This document shows, piece after piece, positions 45,058-54,359 of a stretch of 64,000 nucleotides of DNA (positions are counted from its first letter, which is position 1; the number at the start of each line of letters is the position of its first letter). Under the pieces are notes generated by a model that worked only from the letters and a program-made list of their open reading frames with translations, did no database searches and was not told where the DNA came from. This stretch comes from Rhodobacter sp. (GTDB lineage Bacteria; Pseudomonadota; Alphaproteobacteria; Rhodobacterales; Rhodobacteraceae): assembly GCA_020250175.1 (NCBI GenBank), contig JADCEN010000060.1:1-64000 (forward strand), written 5' to 3'. The position numbers were made by a program, and so were the translations under genes.

Positions 45058-46155
45058 ATGTTGTTTACTCAGTTCATGATCTGGGCAACCAATGCCATGA
45101 TATTGATTTCGCCATTCCTTCTGGTAGCTATTGCGATCAGTCAGTGGCGACTTGCGTCACGCATCGCCGGTCTGCAGCGCATGATCCCGTCGCAGCAGGG
45201 CGTGGCCGGCCAAAGCACCGGTGTCATGACCGTGGGAGCCGCCGCTGATGATGCCTTGCCGGGCCAGGACAAGGTGACCAGCGGCACCGGCGGAACGCTG
45301 CCCCATTCGCCGCAACCGGTGGCTGCGGGCAAAGTCCCGGCAAAGGACCCATTTCTGCGCAAGCTGAGGCGAAACTGGATATGGATCGCTGCCGTGCTTT
45401 CTGCGATGTTTTTCTGGTCCCTGTTATTGCTGCTGGTGTGCTTGATCCAGGCAAGGCTGGTCTCTCAGGTCGACTCGATCAAGCAGGCCCTGGCCCCGGA
45501 AAAGGACCGGACCATCGCGGCAGAGATACCGCAAACCGGCATGGCCTTGGAAAATGCCCCGGCAGAGGCCGGCGCCCCAGGCCCGATGCCCCCAGAACCG
45601 TATCGCACCAATAGGGCGGGCACCTGGCTCAGCGCCGGTATTGCCGGGGTCCTAATGGTTGCCGGATACATTTTTGGACCCGCAGGCAATAGATGGAGCT
45701 TCCATTCCAACCCGCTGGACCCGCAGGTTCTGGTTGGCGTTGCGGTTGGCCTCGGCTTTGGCCTGATGGTTTACGGCGCATGGACGGAGCGCTGGCTGAA
45801 ACGCAGGCCCAGCCAGGGCATCGCCTTTCTGCCCTTCATCTGCGCCGGAGCGGGCCTTTTTCTGCTGTACAGCGCCTGTGCCGTGCTGGTCACCGAGGGT
45901 CTTGTCCAAAAAGAAGACGCCGGACATCTGGTGTTTGGGGCTTTGCTGCTGATTTCGGCCTTCGCCATTATCCTCAGCGGGGTGAAAAGCCCGCTGCTGG
46001 TTATTCTGGGCATGACAGGCGCGGCGATGGCACCGTTTGCCGTGTATGTTCCCCGGATGGAAGCCTCACTTTACTCCATGCTGCCGCACTTCGCGGCGCT
46101 GGCGCTGATCGGTCTGTTGCTGGAACGTGTCCGGCTTTGGGGCGGGCCGGTCTGA
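45058..46155 (+). CDS. multi-pass membrane protein, possibly truncated DUF2339
   Basis: The 365-residue product starts MLFTQFMIWATNAMILISPFLLVAIAIS at 45058, after GGAG. One N-terminal helix precedes a polar stretch, a second helix (WIWIAAVLSAMFFWSLLLLLVCLI, about 105-128) and a cluster of six or more helices from about residue 185. The last part (GVKSPLLVILGMTGAAMAPFAVYVPRMEASLYSMLPHFAALALIGLLLERVRLW) resembles the N-terminal third of large DUF2339 membrane proteins, which usually exceed 800 residues. It then stops, so it may be truncated. Function unknown. Confidence 0.6.
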   Translation: MLFTQFMIWATNAMILISPFLLVAIAISQWRLASRIAGLQRMIPSQQGVAGQSTGVMTVGAAADDALPGQDKVTSGTGGTLPHSPQPVAAGKVPAKDPFLRKLRRNWIWIAAVLSAMFFWSLLLLLVCLIQARLVSQVDSIKQALAPEKDRTIAAEIPQTGMALENAPAEAGAPGPMPPEPYRTNRAGTWLSAGIAGVLMVAGYIFGPAGNRWSFHSNPLDPQVLVGVAVGLGFGLMVYGAWTERWLKRRPSQGIAFLPFICAGAGLFLLYSACAVLVTEGLVQKEDAGHLVFGALLLISAFAIILSGVKSPLLVILGMTGAAMAPFAVYVPRMEASLYSMLPHFAALALIGLLLERVRLWGGPV

Positions 46156-46488
46156 TCGGGCGGGTTTCCGCACCGACCGTCAGGGCAGCCGTGCCGCCGC
46201 GACGGATGCGGGGCCACTGACGGCACGGATTGGGTGCAGGTCACGTCTTCAATCGGGTCCCATCGTCGCGCGTCACCTGCCGCGCCGGTCCAATGCCCGG
46301 CGCATATTGCCCGCAGCCCGCACTGGACCGGGGCGTTGCCCGCGTCTATAAGCCCCGGCATGATGGATCGGTCAGCACCCCACCCGCTGCGAATTACCGG
46401 CCCGGCGCGCTGAACATCAGTCGCCGGGACAAGGTGCCAGCCGCACCGCCCTTCGCCCGACCCTTCCCCTTGCCAAGGACCGCATCCG
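46156..46488. other. gap upstream of ileS, nothing recognised
   Basis: A GC-rich spacer between the membrane-protein gene and ileS. I find no reading frame with protein-like features, no T-box and no clear promoter. AAGGA 9 bases before ATG 46489 is the only functional signal I can point to. Confidence 0.4.
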
Positions 46489-49400
46489 ATGTGCGCCGAA
46501 CCCGTCAGCCCAGGCCAGACCGATTACCGCGACACCGTCTTTCTGCCGGAAACCGACTTTCCGATGCGCGCGGGCCTACCGCAGCGGGAACCTGACTGGC
46601 TGGCGCGCTGGGCGCGGATCGGCATCTATGACCGGCTGCGGGCAAAGGCGGCGCTGGCGGGCGGCACCCGCCCCCCCTTCACGCTGCACGACGGCCCGCC
46701 CTATGCCAACGGGCATCTGCACATCGGCCATGCGCTGAACAAGATTCTGAAAGACATGGTGGTGCGCAGCCAGCAGATGATGGGCCGCGACGCCCGCTAT
46801 GTGCCGGGATGGGATTGCCATGGTCTGCCGATTGAATGGAAGATCGAGGAACAGTATCGCGCCAAAGGCCTGAACAAGGATGATGTCGATGTGGTGGCCT
46901 TCCGCCAGGAATGCCGGCGCTTTGCTGAAGGCTGGGTCGATGTCCAGCGCGAGGAATTCAAGCGCCTTGGCGTCACCGGCAACTGGGCCGACCCCTATCT
47001 GACCATGGATTACCACGCCGAAGCGGTGATCGCAGCAGAGTTCATGACATTCCTGATGAACGGCTCGCTCTATCAGGGGTCAAAGCCCGTGATGTGGTCC
47101 CCCGTGGAAAAGACCGCGCTGGCCGAGGCGGAAGTGGAATATCACGACCACACCAGCCATCAGGTTTGGGTGGCGTTCAAGATTGCAAAGGCCCCAAGAG
47201 AGCCATCACCGCTTGTTGGCGGTGCGCCGGAACGGATCGATATCCTTGAGGATCGAGCTGAACGAAATCTGGCCGCACGTGTGAAGTTTGAGGGTGCCCG
47301 CGTACTGATCTGGACCACTACGCCTTGGACGATCCCGCAGAACCGCGCGGTCGCCTTCAATCCCGACATCGCCTACGGGCTTTACGAGGTGACTGGCCGT
47401 CCGCAGGACAGCGCTGCTAGAATCGGCGCACGGTATCTCGTGGCGGACAAGCTCGCGGAACAGGTCTTTGCCGCCGCGAAACTGGACGGAAGCATATATC
47501 GCCGTTTGGGCGGCGCAAGTGCGGATGAGTTGGCTGGCCTTAGCCTTTCCCATCCCTTCCGCGCCATCGAAGGCGGCGAGGGCGAATGGGACTACGATGT
47601 CCCCATGCTGCCCAGCGACCATGTCACCGATGACGCAGGCACCGGCTTTGTCCATACCGCCCCCAGCCACGGCGATGACGACTATCAGCTTGGCCTGAAG
47701 TTCAAGCTGCCGATGACCTATAGCGTCGAACCCGACGGCTCCTACCGCGCCGATCTGCCGCTGTTTGGCGGGCAGCACATCATCCTGCCCGATGGCAAGG
47801 AAGGCCCGGCCAACGTCAGCGTCATCAAGCAACTGGCCTATTCCGGCGCGCTCTTTGCCAAGGCGAAGCTGAAGCACAGCTACCCGCATTCCTGGCGGTC
47901 CAAAGCCCCCTTGATCTATCGCAACACGCCGCAATGGTTCGTGGCCATCGACAAGCCCCTTGACGATGGCAAGGGTGCTTACGGCGATACCATCCGGCAG
48001 CGCGCCCTGACCAGCATCGACCAGCTGGTGCAATGGACCCCGCCCGGTGGCCGCAACCGGCTGCATTCGATGATTGCCGCCCGCCCTGACTGGGTGCTGT
48101 CGCGCCAGCGCGCCTGGGGCGTGCCGATGACCTGCTTTCTGCGCAAGGGTGCCAAACCCACCGACGCCGATTTCCTGCTGCGCGACCCGGCGGTGAATGC
48201 CCGGATCATTGCGGCGTTCAAGGCGGACGGGGCCGATGTCTGGTATGTGCCCGGCTTCAAGGAGCGTATCCTGGAAGGGCTGCACGACCCCGCCGCCTAT
48301 GATCAGGTGTCTGACGTGCTGGACGTGTGGTTCGACTCAGGCTCTACCCATGCCTTCGTGCTGCGTGACCGCCCCGATGGCTCGGCCGATGGCATTGCCG
48401 ACCTCTATCTGGAAGGCACCGATCAGCACCGGGGGTGGTTCCATTCCTCGATGCTGCAGGCCTGCGGCACCCTGGGCCGCGCCCCCTATCGCGGCGTGCT
48501 GACCCATGGCTTCACGCTGGATGAAAAGGGCATGAAAATGTCCAAGTCGCTGGGCAACACCATCGTCCCGGCACAGGTCGTGCAGGAACATGGCGCGGAT
48601 ATCCTGCGGCTTTGGGTGGCGCAGGTGGATTTCACCATCGACCAGCGCATCGGGCCGGAGATTCTGAAAGGGGTGGCCGACAGCTACCGCCGGCTGCGCA
48701 ACACCCTGCGCTTCCTGCTGGGCAACCTGGCCGGCTTTTCGGAGGCGGAAAAGGTTGATCCCGCCGGGATGCCGGAACTGGAACGCTGGGTGCTGCACCG
48801 GCTGGCGGAACTCGACGCCGAAGTCCGCAAGGGATACAGCGCCTATGATTTCCAGGGCGTGTTCCAGAAACTGTTTCAGTTCTGCACGGTGGACCTGTCG
48901 GCGGTCTATTTCGATATCCGCAAGGACAGCCTTTATTGCGATGCCCCCGGCAGCCACAGGCGGCGGTCGGCGCGCACGCTGCTGGATATCCTGTTCCACC
49001 GCCTGACCACCTGGCTTGCGCCGATTCTGGTGTTCACCACCGAAGATGTCTGGCTGTCTCGCTTTCCGGGCGAGGAAGAGTCAGTGCACTTGCAGGACAT
49101 GCCGGAAACCCCGGCGGACTGGCTGGACGACGCGCTGGCCGCCAAATGGGCGCAGCTCCGCCAGGTTCGCCGCGCCGTGACAGCAGCGCTGGAGGTGCAG
49201 CGCAGCGCCAAGGTCATCGGGGCCTCGCTGGAAGCCGCGCCGGTGGTGCATGTCGAGGATGAGGGTACGCTGGCCGCTCTGCGGTCGGTCGATTTCGCCG
49301 ACCTCTGCATCACCTCTGGCCTGACACTCACCGCCGATCCCGCCCCGACCGAGGCTTTCCGCCTGCCCGAAGTGCCCGGCCTGGGCGTGGTCTTTGAACT

Positions 49401-49503
49401 GGCCGAAGGGCAGAAATGCCGGCGCTGCTGGAAGATCCTGCCCGATGTCGGCAGCCACAAACACCCCCACACCTGCGCGAGGTGCAACGACGCGCTGGGA
49501 TAG
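46489..49503 (+). CDS. ileS: isoleucyl-tRNA synthetase
   Basis: The 1004-residue class I enzyme charges tRNA-Ile. The HIGH motif is in GHLHIGHALNK (about residue 75-85) and KMSKS in KGMKMSKSLGNT (about 680). The editing domain contains WTTTPWTIPQNRAV and HTAPSHGDDDYQLG. The anticodon-binding domain and a C-terminal zinc finger (CRRCW...CARCND) follow. The start of the editing domain has about 25 residues more than I expect (residues about 230-265), and DNA between about 47160 and 47550 is less GC-rich than the rest. Start 46489 is preceded by AAGGA. Confidence 0.95.
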   Translation: MCAEPVSPGQTDYRDTVFLPETDFPMRAGLPQREPDWLARWARIGIYDRLRAKAALAGGTRPPFTLHDGPPYANGHLHIGHALNKILKDMVVRSQQMMGRDARYVPGWDCHGLPIEWKIEEQYRAKGLNKDDVDVVAFRQECRRFAEGWVDVQREEFKRLGVTGNWADPYLTMDYHAEAVIAAEFMTFLMNGSLYQGSKPVMWSPVEKTALAEAEVEYHDHTSHQVWVAFKIAKAPREPSPLVGGAPERIDILEDRAERNLAARVKFEGARVLIWTTTPWTIPQNRAVAFNPDIAYGLYEVTGRPQDSAARIGARYLVADKLAEQVFAAAKLDGSIYRRLGGASADELAGLSLSHPFRAIEGGEGEWDYDVPMLPSDHVTDDAGTGFVHTAPSHGDDDYQLGLKFKLPMTYSVEPDGSYRADLPLFGGQHIILPDGKEGPANVSVIKQLAYSGALFAKAKLKHSYPHSWRSKAPLIYRNTPQWFVAIDKPLDDGKGAYGDTIRQRALTSIDQLVQWTPPGGRNRLHSMIAARPDWVLSRQRAWGVPMTCFLRKGAKPTDADFLLRDPAVNARIIAAFKADGADVWYVPGFKERILEGLHDPAAYDQVSDVLDVWFDSGSTHAFVLRDRPDGSADGIADLYLEGTDQHRGWFHSSMLQACGTLGRAPYRGVLTHGFTLDEKGMKMSKSLGNTIVPAQVVQEHGADILRLWVAQVDFTIDQRIGPEILKGVADSYRRLRNTLRFLLGNLAGFSEAEKVDPAGMPELERWVLHRLAELDAEVRKGYSAYDFQGVFQKLFQFCTVDLSAVYFDIRKDSLYCDAPGSHRRRSARTLLDILFHRLTTWLAPILVFTTEDVWLSRFPGEEESVHLQDMPETPADWLDDALAAKWAQLRQVRRAVTAALEVQRSAKVIGASLEAAPVVHVEDEGTLAALRSVDFADLCITSGLTLTADPAPTEAFRLPEVPGLGVVFELAEGQKCRRCWKILPDVGSHKHPHTCARCNDALG

Positions 49504-49555
49504 GACAGTGGCGCGGCCCCTTGGCTGACCGACAGGCCGATCAGCGGCGCAGCCT

Positions 49556-49872
49556 TGTGCAGCTTTGTCGGGCAGGGTCCTGTTCCACCCTGGGCCAGGG
49601 CGACATTGGCATTCCAGACATTCCCGGCAGCCACAAGGCCGCAGCCATCCGCCGGGCAGTCCGGGCCGGGATGCCGGGCTGCGCCTTCACCCCGCGCACA
49701 GTGCCGACACCGCAGGCATCCGGCAGGTCTTGGCCAGGCTCGGACACCTGCCGCGAACGGCAGCGGACCGCAGCAGAGAAGCCCGCCGAAAAAGGATCGG
49801 CGGCCTGCCTGACCTGTTCACAGCGCAGGACTGCGAATACGGCCCCGGAAACTCGGGCTATGTTCCGCCTGG
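49556..49872 (+). pseudogene. IS630-family transposase C-terminal relic
   Basis: Frame 1 reads LGQGDIGIPDIPGSHKAAAIRRAVRA (49590 onward, in pieces), like the IS630 motif LxxGDIVVxDNLGSHK.xAVRxAIRA. The reading then shifts and continues LARLGHLPRTAADRSREA, then RRKRIGGLPDLFTAQDCEYG and NSGYVP, like FAKLKHLLRKAAxRT, then IGxLLDLFTPQECANYxxNSGY. The DDE glutamate region is broken by the frameshift. It lies directly after ileS. Confidence 0.72.
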
Positions 49873-49943
49873 AGGCAGGCTGTTCCGGTCTCCGGCGACC
49901 AGGACGCGTTTGTCTTTGCCAGCTTCAGCATCAAGGCCCACAT

Positions 49944-50312
49944 TCATTCCTTGCGGGTTCGCATCTCTATTTGGCCGCAGATGAATAAAGCCATCTTAAT
50001 CGTCAGCAGCAAGAGCATCCAGCCGAAGAGATCTGTTCCGCCGGCCAGCCACCAAAGGATCGGAACCTCGAAAACGTGAATGGCAACGAAAAGGACAGAC
50101 ACCCAGACCGGCAACTCTGCGTAATATGCGCGTGTCGACCGCGCCGCATTGGCCACGGTGCCGGCCGCCCAGTCCAGCGCGAAAACGGCAAGCAGCGCGC
50201 CCTGCCAACCGCCGGGGCCGCTTAACCATACAAAAACGGCGGCAAGGCAGCCGATCACATAAATCACGGCCAGCACGGCAGGAATCGGGTCGCGTCCGTG
50301 CAGAAGAAGCAT
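49944..50312 (-). CDS. small four-helix membrane protein of unknown function
   Basis: The 122-residue product (start MLLLHGRDPIPAVLAVIYVIG at 50312; an extra ATG is one codon upstream) has four hydrophobic segments at about residues 10-30, 37-55, 68-88 and 95-113, and a short basic tail MRTRKE. Codon use is less GC-biased than in neighbours. No family recognised. It is flanked by an IS630 relic and a repeat-bearing gap, so it may be accessory. Confidence 0.68.
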   Translation of the reverse strand: MLLLHGRDPIPAVLAVIYVIGCLAAVFVWLSGPGGWQGALLAVFALDWAAGTVANAARSTRAYYAELPVWVSVLFVAIHVFEVPILWWLAGGTDLFGWMLLLLTIKMALFICGQIEMRTRKE

Positions 50313-50922
50313 CATCTTGCATTTCCCAAACAGCCTGCGGCGTGTTAGCAGTGCTCTGCCTCGGGATCAATTGTCCTTCGTCGCGATAGGAACGGCTGTC
50401 GCGCAACCACCCGGACGTGGGCGGGGCCAGCCAGACAGGGGCACCATCGGCGCTTGGGCGGGGAAACCTTCCGCCACGCTATGCCGGTGCAGGTCTTTCC
50501 GGTGGATTTCCGGGCGTCAGGGCGGCCCTTACCCACTTGCCCTGCGGCTTGGCACCTTTGGGAAATCGGACCCGGAAAACGTCCAGTGGACGTTTTCCGG
50601 GTCCTCTGGCAGCGCCAATGTCGCAATCCGAAGTCAGCTCCGCCAACGAACGCAGCGAAGTCAGGGACCCTCCCTGCGTCTTGCGGAGGGCAGCCCCTGC
50701 GTCTTCAGGCGTTGGCCAGATTGCAGCGGATCGGCGGCGACATCAGGAATCCGATCAGCAGGCACCCCATGCAAGACCGCATTCCTGGTTTTCGTGCCGG
50801 ATATCGCCCGCGCCAAATCCGGCGCAGACAAGGCGCTGCCTTGCCCATCCGCTGCCGGGCCTGTTCAATTGCCCCGCCGCTGTCATAAGGTCCCGGTCAG
50901 GCAAACCTGAAAGGCCGCGCCC
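50313..50922. other. 610-base gap with a perfect 37-base palindrome, no gene
   Basis: No convincing reading frame or RNA gene is visible here. The striking structure is the inverted repeat at 50568-50604. GAAGTCAGCTCCGCCAACGA and GAAGTCAGGGACCC near 50629-50672 form short direct-repeat-like segments of unknown meaning. Confidence 0.5.
50568..50604. repeat. perfect 37-base palindrome
   Basis: The 18-base arm GGACCCGGAAAACGTCCA is followed by a single G and then its exact reverse complement TGGACGTTTTCCGGGTCC. No mismatch occurs over the full length. There is no T-run, so it is not a typical terminator. Confidence 0.9.
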
Positions 50923-51951
50923 ATGTCCGACCCCCGCCCGCTTGTCATTTCCGCCCCCGAACCGCGCAGTCTGGATCTGATCTTCACGCCCGGGCAGCGG
51001 GCGGCGCTGAACGCAAGGTACCGGCTGGTCGAGGCCGGGGCAGAGGCGGTGGCCCGCCTGCCCGACGCGGTGCTGGCGCAGGCGCGCTATATCATCGGGC
51101 AGCCACCGCTGGACGAGGCGGCGCTGGCGCGGATGATCAGCCTGCGCTGCATCTTCAACGTGGAATCGAACCTGTTCCTGAACATGCCCTATGACACGGT
51201 CTTTGCGCGCGGCATCCATGTGGTCACCACGGGCGCGGTCTTTGCGCAGCCGGTGGCGGAAATAGGTCTTGGCTTTGCGCTGTCGCTGCTGCGCCAGATT
51301 CCGCAAGCCGATGCCGATTTCCGCGCCGGGCGCGAGCGCTGGGGCGGGGCGGGCAACGGCAAGGCGCGGCTTCTGACCGGGGCCGAGGTGGGCATCCTGG
51401 GGTTTGGCGATCTGGGCCGGGCGGTGGCAAAGGTGCTGACCGGGTTCCAGCCGCGCCTGCGGGTCTGCGACCCCTGGCTGGCCCCGTCGCAGATCCGCGC
51501 CGCCGGGGCAGAGCCTGCGGATCTGGAGACGGTGCTGGCGACCAGCGACGTGCTGTTCGTGACCGCCTCGGTCACCTCCGAGAACGAGGGGTTCCTGGGC
51601 GCGCGGGCCTTTGCGGCGATGAAGCCTGGTGCGGCCTTCCTCCTGCTGAGCCGCGCCGGGGTGGTGGATTTCGACGCGCTGATGGCGGCAGTGGCGCGCG
51701 GGCACATCCTGGCCGCCAGCGACGTCTATCCGGAGGAGCCGCTGCCGCCGGATCATCCGGTGCGGTCGCTGGAGGGCTTCCTTCTGTCGGCGCACCGCGC
51801 CGGGGCGCTGGACGTGGCCTTTACCCGGATGGGCGACATGGTGCTGGAAGATATGGCCCTGCTGGACAAGAGCCTGCCGCCGCAGCTGTGCAAACGCGCC
51901 GAGCGCGAGACGGTAAGCCGGATGCGGTCCAAGCCGGTGTCGGTGAACTGA
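50923..51951 (+). CDS. D-2-hydroxyacid dehydrogenase family oxidoreductase
   Basis: The 342-residue cytoplasmic enzyme has the NAD(P)-binding motif GILGFGDLGRAVAKVL (about residues 159-174). The catalytic arginine is in LLLSRAGVVDFDAL (about 246), the glutamate in YPEEPLP (about 276) and the histidine in LSAHRAGA (about 296), as in phosphoglycerate and hydroxyacid dehydrogenases. Substrate not determined. It stands alone between IS-relic regions. Confidence 0.88.
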   Translation: MSDPRPLVISAPEPRSLDLIFTPGQRAALNARYRLVEAGAEAVARLPDAVLAQARYIIGQPPLDEAALARMISLRCIFNVESNLFLNMPYDTVFARGIHVVTTGAVFAQPVAEIGLGFALSLLRQIPQADADFRAGRERWGGAGNGKARLLTGAEVGILGFGDLGRAVAKVLTGFQPRLRVCDPWLAPSQIRAAGAEPADLETVLATSDVLFVTASVTSENEGFLGARAFAAMKPGAAFLLLSRAGVVDFDALMAAVARGHILAASDVYPEEPLPPDHPVRSLEGFLLSAHRAGALDVAFTRMGDMVLEDMALLDKSLPPQLCKRAERETVSRMRSKPVSVN

Positions 51952-52141
51952 GGGGGGCTATCCGGGCCGCTGGTCCAGAAGCCGGGTCACGGTCGGCACC
52001 GGGGCCAGCCGCGCCCCCATTCCTGCCCCGCGCCAAGTGCCAGAATGCAGAATGCGATCACAATCCTCGTGGAGCCGACGCGAGAAGATGGGTTGAACCG
52101 CGCCAGATTTGCCGCAGGCTGATCTCGACGCCGCGCAGCGG

Positions 52142-52195
52142 GGTCAAATTTGGACGCCGAAAAGGGGTCAGGTTTGCGAGCCGATTGACAGAAAT
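52142..52195. mobile_element. possible IS21-family terminal repeat
   Basis: GGGGTCAAATTTGGACGCCG is followed after a few bases by GGGGTCAGGTTTG, two near-copies of a GGGGTCA-(A/G)-(A/G)TTTG unit, then GCGAGCCGATTGACA. Multiple terminal repeats of this type are typical of IS21 ends. No istA or istB remains. It cuts into the IS3 orfB relic. Confidence 0.45.
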
Positions 52196-52640
52196 CACTG
52201 AACCGGAGCATGTTGGGCAGCGGCACGCGGAACTGGCGGTTCACCTTGTCCAGCGGCCAGGGCACCTTCTTGTCCGGGCTCGTCGTCCTGTGCGGCTTTC
52301 TGCGGATAATGGCTTGAATCCCCACGCTCTTCATCAGCCGTGCCACCGAGCATCGCGCGGCATCGAAGCCCTCCCGGCCATCTCGCCGGAGATGCCCGCC
52401 CTCTTGCCACTGTCGCCCTCGGCCTTCCTGACCCCCTCGTTCAGGGCCTGCGGTGTGCAGCCGATCTTCGCCGCGACCGACAGGATCGCCTGCCAGCGCG
52501 ACCCGTGCTGCCCCCCGGTGTCGAGGACCAGCCGCGCCGCCCGTTCACAGACTTCGGGGGAAAACCTGTTCGTTGTCTTGCTCATGATGCTCCATCCTCC
52601 TCAGGAGTCGGAGCCTCCGGCAAAACCGGCGCGGTTCATG
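52190..52640 (-). pseudogene. IS3-family transposase relic (orfA fused to part of orfB)
   Basis: On the minus strand from ATG 52585, MSKTTNRFSPEVCERAARLV and then GSRWQAILSVAAKIGCTPQAL match OrfA of IS3 elements. After about residue 60 the sequence is lost and another frame gives ARCSVARLMKSVGIQAIIRR, then KPHRTTSPDKK, then PLDKVNRQFRVPLPNMLRFSDF, matching the N-terminal part of OrfB. It breaks off at about 52194. The sequence at 52607-52640 (AGCCTCCGGCAAAACCGGCG) looks like the element's terminal inverted repeat. The DDE core is absent. Confidence 0.8.
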
Positions 52641-53094
52641 GCCCGCAGGCCCCCGCTGCCGGATTACTGCCCCAACAGACCCAAGATCGAGTCCCTCGCC
52701 CCGGCCTGATCCAGCCATGGCGGCAAGCAGGTGACGAACCCGCGGCATGGATCGCAGTCTTGACGTGGGCACAGGAATCGCCGGTAGCGCCCTCGGGTCC
52801 CGCGCGGGATGCTGGCGATGTCGGAACCTTTCCTGGCCGACTGAAATCCAAGGATAAGTGTTCTGCCAAGGCAACGCGCCACCGTTCGGGTGGCGTCCTT
52901 TTGGACAGGGGGCCGCAGCGAAGGGATGATGGCAGGCTGTCTTGGTCGTCGCGCACCGGCGCGGTGTCACCCATCCGGGCGGCGGCAGGTTCCGCCATGT
53001 TGGTACGGCAGCGCGCGCCTGGCTGGAAACACGGCCCGGCGCAGGCCAGCCCTTGCTTCTGCGATGGTGGGGGTGGCGGGCCGATGAAAGATGT

Positions 53095-53380
53095 GACGGA
53101 AGCCGTTCGGCGTCTGTGCTGCGGATTTTACGGGCTTTCCCGCCGCGCACCGTGCCAGGCTGCACTCCACCAACCCCATCAATCGCCGCACCGGGGTCGT
53201 CGGGATATCTCCCAACGAAGATGCCATCACCGCCCGGCGCATGGCCGGACCGTCGGGCCATCCTGATGAAGCAATCGGCGGAATGGGCCGTCCGGCGCGC
53301 CCGCTGCAGGATCCCTGAACCCATGGCCCCCGTCCGCGATGATCCCATCGCCATGCGCCCGGCAGGCCCTGGCGCATGAC
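53095..53380 (+). pseudogene. IS256-family transposase C-terminal relic
   Basis: Plus-strand pieces in two frames, RLHSTNPINRRTGVVGISPNEDAIT split as found and then MKQSAEWAVRRARCRIPEPMAPVRDD (in parts), match the IS256 C-terminus (STNPIERLNGEIKRRTDVVGIFPNExAI, then LLEQNDEWAVQRARYMTLET). The central GEIK segment is deleted. No catalytic domain is seen. Confidence 0.72.
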
Positions 53381-53510
53381 CAGCCTGGACAGGTCCGCGA
53401 TCACGGTAAGCACGAGAAGCTGCGCCACCTCATGGGACATGACCTTGGTCCGCCGGAACAAATCCCTCATGCGGCACCCCCTTTGGTGCCATGATTGAAT
53501 CAGGCCAGGA

Positions 53511-54359
53511 TCACCGGGGCAGGTGATTCAACAGGTCCTGACTCTGGCGGCACGTCCCCTGACCCTGGCGGCAGGCCGAAAGCGACGCGCCAAGGTCCGC
53601 CGCGGCGCGTCGTGCGGCAGCCACCAGGATCATCCGATCAGGTGAGTTCAGCCGCTGTTCCGGCGCTGCAAGGCTGAGCGCGGCAATGACCTTGTTGTCG
53701 TCATCCAGCACCGGTGCCGCAACACAGCCTGCGTGCTCGTTGGTTTCTCCGATTTCTATCGCATAACCCACTGCCCGCGCGGCGCGGATCTGGGCCATGA
53801 GCCGATCAACGTCGGTTTCCGCCAGACCGGTGGGCGAGGGGGCCACGGTGGAGGTCAGAATCCGCCGCAAACCTTCGTCATCAAGGTCCGAGACCAGAAG
53901 CCGGCCCGCCGCCGCCCAGTTCACCGGCACCCGCGATCCGGTGTTCGAAATGATCCGGACGGCGCGAAAGCCTTCTTCCTTCATCAGAACATGCATGAGC
54001 GGGCCTTCCATGGCGGAAAGCTGGACCGTCTCGCCTGTTTCGTCGCGAAGCGCGCGGACGATCCGGGCCCCTTCGCGCAGTATATCCACCTGCGCCCGGT
54101 ACCCGGAGCCCAGTTCGTGCAGCCTGTGGCCAAGGGCAAACCGCGCCCCCTCGGCGGGCGTGAGCAGCCCTTCGTGCAGCATGGCGTTCAGAAGATCATA
54201 GGCTGTGGATTTCGGGATCGACAGGGCCAGGGCCATCTCGGCCAGGCTTTGCGGCTGGCCGCGCCGGTGGATCAGCGTCAGCATTGCCACGGCCCGGCGC
54301 AGGCTGCGCGCACCCGAGCCTGCCGGGGCGACCGTGGGCGCATCTGACGTGTCGGTCAA
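53511..54359 (-). CDS. IclR-family transcriptional regulator
   Basis: The 282-residue regulator has a winged helix (SLRRAVAMLTLIHRRGQPQSLAEMALALSIPKSTAYDLLNAML, about residues 19-61) and an IclR effector domain (GYAIEIGETNEHAGCVAAPVLDDDNKVIAALSLAAP, about 202-237). Its start overlaps the stop of the upstream dehydrogenase gene (ATGA), so both are co-transcribed. It most likely controls the sugar locus on both sides by binding the 55097-55246 divergent region. Confidence 0.93.
   Translation of the reverse strand: MTDTSDAPTVAPAGSGARSLRRAVAMLTLIHRRGQPQSLAEMALALSIPKSTAYDLLNAMLHEGLLTPAEGARFALGHRLHELGSGYRAQVDILREGARIVRALRDETGETVQLSAMEGPLMHVLMKEEGFRAVRIISNTGSRVPVNWAAAGRLLVSDLDDEGLRRILTSTVAPSPTGLAETDVDRLMAQIRAARAVGYAIEIGETNEHAGCVAAPVLDDDNKVIAALSLAAPEQRLNSPDRMILVAAARRAAADLGASLSACRQGQGTCRQSQDLLNHLPR

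Larger units (their letters stand above)
51952..53510. other. insertion-sequence graveyard
   Basis: This stretch of nearly 1.6 kb has no intact gene. It holds an IS21-type end (about 52142-52195), an IS3 relic (52190-52640) and an IS256 C-terminal relic (about 53095-53380). The parts 51952-52140 and 52640-53090 remain unassigned; long open frames there show no protein-like conservation. Confidence 0.65.

Noticed and set aside
52545-53354. 269-codon minus-strand frame in the IS graveyard
   Set aside because: It crosses the IS256 relic on the plus strand and has no conserved segments.
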